DNA from: Planococcus citri
Taxonomy: Eukaryota; Arthropoda; Insecta; Hemiptera; Pseudococcidae
Direction of reading: 5' to 3'
Length of the DNA: 64,000 bases
Assembly (NCBI RefSeq): GCF_950023065.1
Contig: NC_088679.1
Span: forward strand, 7,316,001-7,380,000
Part shown: piece by piece, positions 1 to 10,500 of the stretch
Numbering within the stretch: position 1 is the stretch's first letter
Layout: the number at the start of each line of letters is the position of its first letter
The notes under the pieces: model-generated
Database searches by the model: none
Told to the model about the DNA's origin: nothing
The model's input: only the letters and a program-made list of their open reading frames with translations
Position numbers and translations under genes: made by a program

Positions 1-36
1 AGTCATTTAATCAGACAAAGTACATATCAGACTTAC

Positions 37-521
37 CCCTCTTTGATAGGACCATATCATTGGCTTGTTATTCGAACAGTTCAACGACAAAGTTTCATTT
101 TTTCCAATGACTAACTCGGTAACATTGGGGAAAATTATCACACCTGCAAGATGAAATATTGCAAATAAATGTAATAATGAGTATATGTGACGCGGCATAC
201 GAAAAGGTTACCCCGACCAAAAAATGGATTTTTTTTTCATTTGCTATTTTTATGTAAAATTGACAGTAGAACACTTTAAACGCATTTTTATCGAAAACTA
301 CTTTTTTGATTTTTTTGCTTGGGGTAACCTTTTCGTATGCCGCGTCACATATGCCTATGTATACCTAATGCAGCTTTCAGCCAATTTCTCCATAAATATC
401 AAAAATATCTACACTTTTGTTGAACCATGAAAATTAAGCAAATCAGCAACATACCAGAAATGCAATAAGCAAATTGCAAAAATGCCAACACAAAAAGTGG
501 CGTTAGCAATTTGTTGGCCAT
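37..521 (-). CDS. Receptor tyrosine kinase paralogue A, first two exons only (cut by window edge)
   Basis: Two exons are visible. Exon 1 (455-521) starts with ATG at 521 and encodes a hydrophobic signal peptide beginning MANKLLTPLF; its donor is GTATGT. Exon 2 (37-143) follows a CAG acceptor and encodes the first half of an Ig domain (FPNVTELVIGKNETLSLNC), with a GTAAGT donor at 36. The lengths (67 and 107 nt) and phases (1, then 0) equal those of exons 1-2 of genes B and C; exon 2 of D is also 107 nt. The protein is nearly identical to gene B over this stretch, so A and B are recent duplicates. The rest of the gene lies beyond the left edge, so it is unknown whether A has a kinase. Intron 1 carries a MITE (187-348) that gene B lacks. 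Confidence 0.85.
187..348. mobile_element. 162-bp MITE in intron 1 of gene A
   Basis: The ends are inverted copies of GTGACGCGGCATACGAAAAG. The element is flanked by ATAT on both sides (183-186 and 349-352). Gene B has a single uninterrupted GAGTATATGCCG at about 15554-15565, which is the matching empty site. The insertion therefore came after the A/B duplication. The interior is T-rich and non-coding. I do not assign a superfamily. Confidence 0.85.
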
Positions 522-1078
522 ATTGTTAAAATTCACTCGTGCATCCTGAAATTACATAAAACGACTAAAATCAAATTTAATGAAGTCAAATATGACTACA
601 AATACTTAGGATAGGTATGCGGATTGGTATACAATATTATATTGCTTTTTGGCACCAGTTAATAGTCATTAGCTTTCTTTTTCATCTCTTTTGTTAGTAG
701 GTCATGAATAGGGTAGGTACATTTGCTTCTAATTGTTTTCTTATGATAAAAACTAAAATGTCTGCATAAATCTAATGACCTTTGATTATCGCTTGTTTGT
801 AATCGAGGAATAACAAACAGGATGGTCGTTTCGATTGGCTAAAGCTGATGCATTCTTCTTAGCGATTTGAAGAATCGTAAAAATTATGATTTCTTACCAA
901 TGGCATTTTTCAACGATAAAAATATTTTTAATGTCACAATAATGCCATAAAATTGATGAGAAATCGTTCAACGAGAGTCGAGAGTACTTGTGTCTTGAAA
1001 ATGCTGAAACCAAAATTTTGAAAATTGAAAAAAACTCCTAATTTTGCGAATTATCAACTGCAAACACCCCTTTGTAGC

Positions 1079-2784
1079 CGGGGGCGCATAAGGATCACCT
1101 GCACCCCCTGTCGATCCTCCGGGGCAAGTTTTTTTTAAAAGCAGGAGTTCTAAGGAACATTTCTAGCCCTTGTTCTAAAAAATATGGCCCTACTTACAAA
1201 ATGGCGGCCATTTTGATTGACAGGTCAGCCGAACCAAATGCGAAAGTGCCTTTTTTGATTTTTGGTGAATTTTTGAAAATCAAATTTAGGCCAAAAATAA
1301 GGGAAAAAATCAAAATTTTACCAAATTGACCAAGAAAGCTGAAATTTGGGATGTACCATATTTTCGACATGCCAAATCGATTGGAAACTGTTTCCACCCG
1401 TTTTGCCCAGTTCTGGAGCGTCCAGCAGATTTTTGAAACTCGAAATTCCCACAAAATTTCATCAAACGCAGATGGAAAGTCGAAATTTACTCTGCAAACT
1501 AATTTTAATACGCTACGAAGTCAACTGCAGGTGGATTTCAAGTCGTTTTGGAGCCTCCGGTGACTTTATGAAAATTACTGGAGCCTCCAGTAGATTTTTG
1601 AAACTTGAAATTTCTCTAAAATGTCATCAAACGGGGATAGAAAGCCGAAATTTACTCCTCACTCCAAGTTTGACACCCTCTGAATACGACGTCAGGTGGG
1701 TTCAAGTAATTTCGGGGCCTCCAGCGACTTTTTAAAAATTACTGGAGTCTCCGCCAGATTTTTGAAATTTGGGATTCCCACAACATTTTATGAAATGGAG
1801 TTGGAAAGCTGAAATTTACTCTGAAAACTGATTTCAATACGCTACGAAGCCAACTGTAGGTGGATTTTAAGTCGTTTTGGAGCCACCAGCGACTTCTTGA
1901 AAATTACTGGAATCTCCAGTAGTTTTTTGAAACTTGAAATTTCCTAAAATTACATCAAATGGAGATGAAGAGCCGAAATTCATTTTGCGAACTAATTTTA
2001 ATACGTTACGAAGTCGACTGCTGGTGGATTTCAAGTCGTTTTGAAGCCTCCAGCGACTTTTTGAAAGGTTGTATGGCATTTCTTGGAAAATTTAAATTTA
2101 AAAAGTAGCTAGAAGCTTCAAAACCATTTGAAACCACTATGTAGTCGACTTCATGACGTATTGGAATTAGTTTGCGAAGTAAATTTCAGTTTGCTAACTC
2201 CATTTCATAAAATTTGTGGGAATTTCAAGTTTCAAAAATCTGGCGGAGATCTCCAGTAATTTTCAAATAGTCGCTGGAGGCTCCAAAACGACTTGAAATC
2301 CACCTGCAGTCGACTTCCTAGCGTATTGAAATTAATTCGCAGAATGAATTTCGGCTTTCCATCTCCATTTTGATGAAATGTTGGGAAATTTCGAGTTTCA
2401 AAAATCTGCTGGAGGCTCCGGAACTGCTCAAAACAGTTTGAAACAGTTTCCAATCGATTTGTCGTGTCAAAAATAGGGTATATATGCAAAATTTCAGCTT
2501 TCTTGGTCAATTTGGTAAAATTTTGATTTTTTCCCTCATTTTTGGCTTAAATTTGATTTTTAAAAATTCACCAAAAATCGAAAAAGGCACTATAGCACTT
2601 GAAATTTTGACAGGTGATGAATTTTTTCCTGATCTTTCGATCTACCTATGTACGGTTTAACAAATTTCGTGCAAGTCCTATGTTGGATCGCAAAATCTGC
2701 GATTTCGGCTGACCTGTTAATCAAAATGGCCGCCGTTTTGTTAGTAGGGCCACCTTTTTTTTGAAGACAAGGGCTAGAAATGTT
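1079..2784. mobile_element. Foldback element FB1, copy A (right terminus truncated)
   Basis: The left end begins CGGGGGCGCATAAGG, followed by AGGAACATTTCTAGCCC and AAAATGGCGGCCATTTTG. The same sequences return in inverted orientation at 2700-2784. Inside, a unit of about 165 bp containing CTGGAGCCTCCAGCAGATTT starts near 1412, 1576, 1741 and 1907, then reappears inverted up to about 2510. Because 165 is a multiple of three, pieces stay open as spurious ORFs; these are not genes. The outer part of the right terminal repeat is missing compared with the copy at 16346-23019. There is no transposase, so it is a non-autonomous foldback-type element. Confidence 0.8.
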
Positions 2785-4680
2785 CCTCAAATATTTTAGG
2801 TGTCATAAAAATGCAAAATATTATGAAATTGTATTAAATACAAATTATTTCTCATGCACGTGTATTTCTGAAAGATTTCATAGGAAGTTGATACCTTTGA
2901 TGTATTTTTCTCAATTTTCAATAATTTTTTCACCATTTATTGTACATTTTTTGCGGAATTTTTCTCGACCTCTGCAATATTACCTAATATAATTTTATTA
3001 CAGATTTTCGACTGTTTTTTGGTACCCAATTGATGAATTTTTGCATTATTTCGGGCAAATTTTGTGACGTTTCGTCAACGTTTTACCTAAAATCAAGAAT
3101 CGCCATAAAATTCCTGATTTCAAACTGTTGAAGCAAGATCAACTTATGATTCAGATTTCATTGCTCAAATGCACGCACATCACAAAGAATCTGTCGAGAC
3201 GTACTAGATTCTTGGATTTAAAAAAAATAATTCTTATCGAGGAAAAAATTATAAAAGTGGTACACATAGGTATTTTCCCTTCACATTTTTAGTTAATGCC
3301 TGGGTCGAAGTTCAAACATCACAGCAGCCAGTCGATATTTATGTTCCTTCTGTTCTATTTCTTCATCAATAAGGTACAGCTATCTGAGAGAAAAACTGAT
3401 AATAATTGGGTACTTTGCCAAAAAATCAAACAGAAGTACTGAAATTATCGATAGGCTATTAAGTATCAGATCTTAAGACTCGAGAAAACTATTTATTTAA
3501 ACACTTGATAGCAAATGAAAATGACTAGAGATACCTTAATGATTACAATTCTCTGTGGAGTAATGATAAATCATTCATTTTTATCGCTATTCCAATAACT
3601 AACTCGTGGATATGTAAATAATGCAAATATGGAGTAAGCAGAAGCAATCATTCAAATACTTGAATCTTGAATTTTATTTTCCCAAAGTGTTAACTAGAAA
3701 GGAATATTTCAAAATTTATAACTTTTTTTTTGGATGAAAAAATAGCTAAAAATCAATTCAGACCATGCTCTCTTCAAAAATCGACAACATCTCGATTGTT
3801 TTTTCACAATAACGTAATTCCTTTGAAATATTTCACATTACCTATGTCATTTTCCGACTTCCGATCCAGACTCGTGAGTTCAATTCGGAACCTTGTTTTT
3901 GAACCATTTAACCCAGATGGACCAATACTTGCGTAAGTAAAGGAAATTTAACCCTTTTGAAAGCATTTCTGAGTAAGTATATTTTGAACGAAATCTCCGA
4001 AGAAAACCCCCGATACCAAAAATATATGCATATTATCAAAACTTACCACAACAGTAGCTCTGCGCAGAAGATGAAGGATGGGTCGCCAATTCGAATGGGT
4101 CTGAACTAAAAATCAACCGCTTTCGCCAAAGTTCGTTATTGGAAAAATATCCGAAATGTTCTAAATCACTTCCTCCTCAAAAATTCACCGTAGAAAAAAT
4201 TACCGAAAACCATTAAAAAAAATTACCGAAACGTTCTGAACCCTCGACTTTCAAACGAATTAATATTGCCTCTGGAGTTCTTTTTGCACCGATAGTCATC
4301 ACTTGTACTGACTGAAGACCATAGTACTCAAATTGAATCAGCACCAAAGGCGAAAAAAAAATAGAGGAAATGCCTTTTATCTTAAACCATCGACAAGACA
4401 AGGGTGATAACAAGAGATCCCACTTACTGTACGTGAGATGAACAACGAACAATAAGCACATATATGTTTCTCATCCCACAAACGTACAGATCTAGGTGAC
4501 TGGTACAAAGTACATACAAAAAGGCAGATGGTGGAAAGAAAGATGTGCAAAGTTGATAAGAGTTAGTCCTGTTCATGAGGCGATAAGATACTTAATGACT
4601 TTTTCCCTCCCTCTTTAAGTATGTAGTTTTTTGGATCGTGGGAGAAAATAAATTTCTCAAGTAAAAATTATCGAAATATT

Positions 4681-5450
4681 TGAAAAAAAATGTTTCTTTA
4701 CTCCACGAAATACAAAATTTTGAGAGCTTTTGCCCTAAATTTGATTGGGTCTTTCTGCTTATGTTTTTTAAAACTGAAATTTCTACAAAAAATCAGTCAA
4801 ATTTTCAAGTCAAAAAATCGAGTTCTTCCCATAAAAAAAAACATCGTTCTCTCAATCTCAACTATCAGAATGAAAATTTTCAAAAGATTTTGCCCTCGCT
4901 ATTTCTGGCTCAATTTGTTTGATGGTTATAAAATTTTGTATAAGTCATAATAGGCTATGAATGTAACCTAATTACCCACACAGATGTATCCAATTTTTAG
5001 TCATAATAAAGGGATTAAATATCCGACTTTTTTTTGAATTTGAAGCACATTTTTGGCTCGGGCCTGTTCGTTTTTTTTTTTTTTTTTTTTTTAATCAAAC
5101 TTTCTAAAAATCTATTATTTATTCGAATTCAAGAAAATAGATAAATAAACTCCTCACATAGAATTTTTTTTTACAATTCTGAGAGCATTTGCCCTCACTT
5201 TCTTTGGGTCTTTTTGCTTTCGCTTTTTAAAACTGAAATTTCTATAATGAATCATTTAAATTTTGAAATTTTCAAGCCAAAAAGATGAAATTCTTCCCAT
5301 AACAAAAACATTGTTCTTTCCATTATCAAAATTAAAATTTCCAAATTCCATCTTCATATATGCATGAGATGAGGGCAAGATTAACATTTTACCTACATCA
5401 AGGCAACTTGACAATTTTTAATTCAAAATTCCCTGGTAGTGGAGGCAAAT
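4681..5450. repeat. Direct repeat pair in AT-rich intergenic DNA
   Basis: About 150 bp at 4718-4870 (GAGAGCTTTTGCCCTAAAT, then CTGAAATTTCTACAA and TTCTTCCCATAA) recurs in direct orientation at 5178-5330 with moderate divergence. The rest is A/T runs, including a T tract near 5070-5093. No coding sequence is apparent; the two overlapping short plus-strand ORFs here are repeat-derived. Confidence 0.6.
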
Positions 5451-5465
5451 TAGCATCATATGTAT

Positions 5466-6860
5466 TTCAAAAATAAAAACATTTTTGGCCACCCAAGCTT
5501 TTATGATGAAAAATTGTCAAGGGTGGTCCCCTAAATAATCCCTGAGAATTACCACCCCACAGACCCCTTGCTAATTTTTTTATGGGGGGTTGAACCCCCC
5601 CCCCCAAAAACGGGTTTTTTGCAGTTTTATCCTCGGGGGTTGACTTTACGTCAAAAATAGCTTTTTTTTTGAGTTCTACGTCAAATTCCCGATCTAGTGA
5701 CATATCAACTGTCCTCCTACCTCCAAGGGGGCTGGGGCTAGAAGCATTCAAAAAAGGGGGGTTCCTGAAAAATACATAAAGGTTATAGGCGCCTAAGAGG
5801 GGTGAAATGGGCCCCGAGAGTATTCGGGTTGATACTAGCATGAAAGGTAGGTACCATTGAGAAACTACCGCGTGAAAAATTTCAGATCCACACCACCTCC
5901 CCTTTTTGGGGGACCCCCCTTTTCTGAAATTTCAATATCACTTTTCTCAGCCCCATTTCAACCGATTTTGAAAATTTTTCAGGATGTTACGTATATCCTT
6001 AGTAAGTATCCCCACAAAAATTTTCAGCCTCCTCCCCTCATATTTACCCCTCAAAATACCGTTTTTCAACTTATTTGATGCTTTTTAACAATAGTAAAAA
6101 TTGAGGGGGCTAAGTGCTCTGGAGAGAACTAGGTGAGTGTAGCAAAAATTTTGACGTCATATTCGTGCTCAGCGGTATCGAATCGTAAGAAAACGACACC
6201 CTACTCATTAATACTCAGTTATTTTCCCCCAAATTCCCATTTTACCCCCCACTCTCCCTAAGACACATTTTTACACCATTTTGAGGGGTAAATATGAGGG
6301 GAGGAGGCTGAAAATTTTTATGGGGATACTTACTAAGGATATACGTAACATCCTGAAAAATTTTCAAAATCGGTTAAAATGGGGCTGAGAAAAGTGATAT
6401 TGAAATTTCAGAAAAGGGGGGTCCCCCAAAAAGGGGAGGTGGTGTGGATCTGAAATTTTTCACGCGGTAGTTTCTCAATGGTATCTACCTTCCATGCTAG
6501 TATCAACCCGAACATTCTCGGGGCCCATTTCACCCCTCTTAGGCGCCTATAACCTTTATGTATTTTTCAGGAACCCCCCTTTTTTGAATGCTTCTAGCCC
6601 CAGCCCCCTTGGAGGTAGGAGGACAGTTGATATGTCACTAGATCGGGAATTTGACGTAGAACTCAAAAATAAAGCTATTTTTGACGTAAAGTCAACCCCC
6701 GAGGATAAAACTGCAAAAAACCCATTGGGGCGGGGGTTCAACCCCCCATAAAAAATTAGCAAGGGGTCTGTGGGGTGGTAATTCTCAGGGATTATTCAGG
6801 GGACCACCCTTGACAATTTTTCATCATAAAAGCTTGGGTGGCCAAAAATGTTTTTATTTT
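5466..6860. repeat. Long inverted repeat (FB2), arms about 595 bp
   Basis: The left arm (about 5466-6060) and right arm (about 6275-6860) are near-perfect inverted copies. They begin and end with AAAACATTTTTGGCCACCC and its complement, and both contain the TAAGTATCCCCA and TCAGCCTCCTCCCC blocks. A spacer of about 215 bp separates them. ORFs on opposite strands in the two arms encode the same peptide (containing FFRNPPFLNA), simply because the arms mirror each other. It lies between the 3' end of gene B and the upstream flank of gene A. A transcript would fold into a long hairpin. Confidence 0.9.
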
Positions 6861-7510
6861 TTCTTATTTTCCTCCACTATGGATTTAAATTAATTTTACA
6901 CTGGACATTCAAATAAATGAAACCATTCTGGATGTATTTATCAAAAGTTTTGTATGTTGTATATTTAAACTGATTTTATGCAAGGTGTAAAAATTTTAAT
7001 GACAATCAAAAAAAAAATCTAACCACCGGTACATGGGTACTTATCAAATTTCATGTTTTGAAACTGATTTTTATGCAAGGAGTAAAAATTCCAAATTGAC
7101 TGTGGTAAGTGAAAAAAAAATTGGAGTTGAAGAGATATGATTGGCCAATGAGTTCACCCATACTTTTCGAATTTCTTCAGGAATAGATCCACTTTCGATC
7201 TCCTATTCTCAAAGTAGCTATGTTAAAAATTGAAGCTTTGATGATTTTTTAAAATGCTTAGCAAATCGAAAATATTCGGCAGCGAAATGAAAGCTCAAAG
7301 ATATTTGTGACGTCATCAAAACTTCGACGCTTAATTACAGCTTTTTAAGGTCTCTAATCGCGAAAAAAATGTCAGTACAGCCATCTGCGCATCACGCTGA
7401 ACATTTAAAGTATTTTTTCAAAATTTTCCGTCCAGCCATTTTGCAGTGATGGCGTTACAAAGAAAACACCACTTCAAATTATATATATATTTACATATTT
7501 CTAAGCAATT
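6861..7510. other. Non-coding stretch downstream of gene B
   Basis: AT-rich DNA directly 3' (on the minus strand) of the gene B stop codon. I see no coding homology, and no AATAAA on the minus strand between 7000 and 7511. The nearest variant signal is ATTAAA at about 6997, so a normal 3' end for gene B is not evident. Confidence 0.5.
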
Positions 7511-10500
7511 TTATAAAATGATGTACATAGACGCATTAGTATTCTTATAGAATAAACCATAGTATACAGTCCACAAAGTTATCATTATTTTCAGATGGAC
7601 TTGTGTCTTTGAATATACTTGCAAAGCTCCGTTTTTCATTATTGACTGGATAATATGAGGTGCTTCTGGGTCTTTAATTGAAAGAGAAAAAAATTCAGAA
7701 ATCGAATGTTTAAATTGATTGGTATAATTGAGAATAAGTATTCGATCATCTTACCTATGATAGTTAAATTTACCGAACCACTATCAGTGCGAAGGCTGCG
7801 AACGAAGTAGTTACCACTGCGAGGGCGACTCAAATTAGTTTTGCAAAGATATATTCCGTCATGATTTTTTTGCACGTTATTGATGACTAGGTTTGATACG
7901 TATGAAAAGTTGGTTGCGTAGTTTTGAATCTGAAATTCTGCGTAACATTCGTATTAGAATAGCATAATATTATAAGTACCTGTATGAACCTTCATAAGAT
8001 GAGTAAATTGAGAGGGGTAAAGATTCGACCCCTAGGGTTTTTTCTCCTACCTTTTTGCAAATGTTTCAATAGAAATTCTGCTAATTTTGAAAAATTAGAT
8101 GATTGTCATTCCATTAACCTATTGTCACTTTATTTTTTTTTGTTTCAGGTGAGTTCAAAGTTTTGTTTGAAAAATAAGAATACATGATTGATGAGCCAAG
8201 TGAGTCAATTTTTCATAGCATTCAAAGTACAAATATTTATGAATTATTAATATCTTTCACACGCATACTGAGTCATGAAACAAAACAAGAAGAAATCAAA
8301 ATATGGTGTACCAGAGATAGACCTCCCTTAATAGATGTTTAATTCCATTTTTCAAAGTTATTTTTTGAATATGTATGCGACCATCATGCTTTCAGTCTTC
8401 CGATTTTGAATGAAATTTGCAGATTAAAAAAAAAATGAGTCAATTCGTACTCAGTATGCTAAAAAATTTGATGTCGAATTTTGATTTTTGAAAGAGATTA
8501 ATTGAAAATGATAGCAATTTATCCAGAAATTGGAAAACAATCAACATTTCACACCACATTTTTGCAATTTTTGTATCTTAAAAAAAAATGGAATTTTTGA
8601 AGACTGAATTCGACAAAGTATAAAAAATCTATCCTGTAAAGTCCCAAGAAAAATAATACCCGAAAAATAAATTGTCAAAATTTTGTTATCATAATTCAAA
8701 ATTTGGATTCGAAATCGAAAAAACTACAAAAACAGCCCATTGCAACTCGAAATTTGGGCCCTTTAATTTCAAAATTTTTTAGGCTTTGTACGTTTAAATT
8801 GTCATGACGCTATAGACGCTAATCAAAACATTTTTTCCTATCTAGGGCTGAAAAGTACTACTTTTCCAACCTCGCGAGAATCGCTCGGATGTAAAAATAA
8901 GTACTTTCCACCCTCGTTCAGGAAAAATTACTTCACTAAACTCGGAGAAAAAGTGATTTTGAACTCGTGTGAGTTGTTCCCCTCACTTCGTTGGGGTCAC
9001 AAACCTCACCCTCGTCAAAAATCACTTTTTCGGCCCTCGTTGTGTAATATACTATTTCGCGAAAAACTCACACTTTCATTTTGGAACATCGTCTCCCCTC
9101 CAAATCAGGCGTTAAGAAGGTCCCAACTGCGTAAGTCCTACTTCATATTCATTCGGTGGGGGGGGGGTCGACTTATTCGATAAAGAAATGTTTTTTCTCC
9201 ATTCCTATTTTGTATTTCAATAACGTATCTATCATAAAAGTGAGTGCATTACCTGCTGATGGATTAATCCTCCGAGTATTTTTTGTGGAATTTTTTGCAT
9301 AGTACACCCATTCGAAAGTATTGTAAAAGTAATGTTTGGGTACCGCGCAAATAATTTCTACGTCGTCTCCTACGGTAATTGGCGCTGAATGGTTTTTAAT
9401 TATTACAGCTGTGGAATTGTCATAATCTGCAGGAACACAACGATAAACATAATATGAATGTTTAATATCTTTTAATTTTGATAAACTAAGCCTACCTACA
9501 CAATTAGATGCAGATTTTTTGAAAAATCTTCTTTTCTTTGCGAAATAAATAAATCTTCTGGTAAATTTTACCTGCGACCAAAAATTCAAACAACGCGTCG
9601 GAATCTCCTAAAGAATTATTCGCTTGGCATCGTATAATCGCACTTTGATTTGACTTGAAGTAAAGCGTAGATATCGTTTTATGTGCTTCTATGGTTTGTT
9701 CTTCGTGCATAGAAAGCTGTCAGAAAATAATACAGAAACATAAATACATAATATCACCCTGAAAAACTCTTCAAGTTTGAATTTTTCATCTTACCGGTAT
9801 CTTTTTAAAAGTGCCTACAGGTTTGCTGCTGCAATAGTCGTGGCAAATTCTGACTGACCATTCAATTTGTGGTGGAGGGAATCCGGTGATCAAGCATTTG
9901 AATTCGTAAATCGTGTTCACCTTGAATAACTTAAATCCTCTGTCGTACCAGTCAACCCCTTTTAGGATAACTTGTGGTTTATCTGATATGGATAAGTAAA
10001 TTTTTTCATCAATTAGTATGGTTCAAGTGAAAGGTTACAACGTGCATGTTGAATAAGGATGGATCGCTCCCAAAAAAAAAGTCGGTGGATTTTACCAAAT
10101 TCAGCAGAGACCTTTATTGTGAGTTGAAAGTCTCTGCTGACATTGAATTTGGTCAAAATCCGCCGATATCACATTTTGTTTCGCGATTCACCCCAATGTT
10201 ACTTATCGATAGGTACAATAAAACAAACCTTCAACAATCAAACGAAAATTGATTGTTTTGTTGAGCTTTTTATTTGCAACATCCAAACGATAGATTCCAG
10301 CATTTTCGAATGTCAATCCGGAAATTTTTAATTTTATGGCATGTCCTTTTTCAGTGCCCTCGTAGCGGCTAGAATTCATATCTATCGTATTGCCTTGAGG
10401 ATCATACCTGAGAAAAAAGTGATAACAACACAAAGAAAAGATGCATCTATATAATTGTTTGAGATAACTTAATTACTGCCATTCATTAGGGTATAATAAG

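Larger units (their letters stand above)
1..4680. repeat. Segmental duplication, copy A (5' part and upstream flank of gene A)
   Basis: The stretch runs collinear with about 15382-25800 (copy B): the first receptor exons, the upstream DNA at 522-1078, the foldback element at 1079-2784, and non-coding DNA at 2790-4680 matching about 23230-25800. Homology fades at 4680 (25800 in copy B), shortly after the shared phrase GGATCGTGGGAGAAAAT. Relative to B, copy A lacks the gypsy element, the hAT-like MITE, the end of the foldback right terminal repeat and about 200 bp next to it. I see no gene of its own in 2785-4680. Confidence 0.9.

Noticed and set aside
1346..1735. 129-aa plus-strand ORF and similar ORFs at 2232-2510, 16612-16869 and 17496-17723
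   Set aside because: All are translations of the FB1 unit of about 165 bp, whose length is a multiple of three; the same peptides occur in several frames and on both strands.
5467..6751. Two ORFs on opposite strands (5467-5841 and 6494-6751) encoding the same peptide
   Set aside because: They are the two arms of one inverted repeat, not a conserved gene pair.
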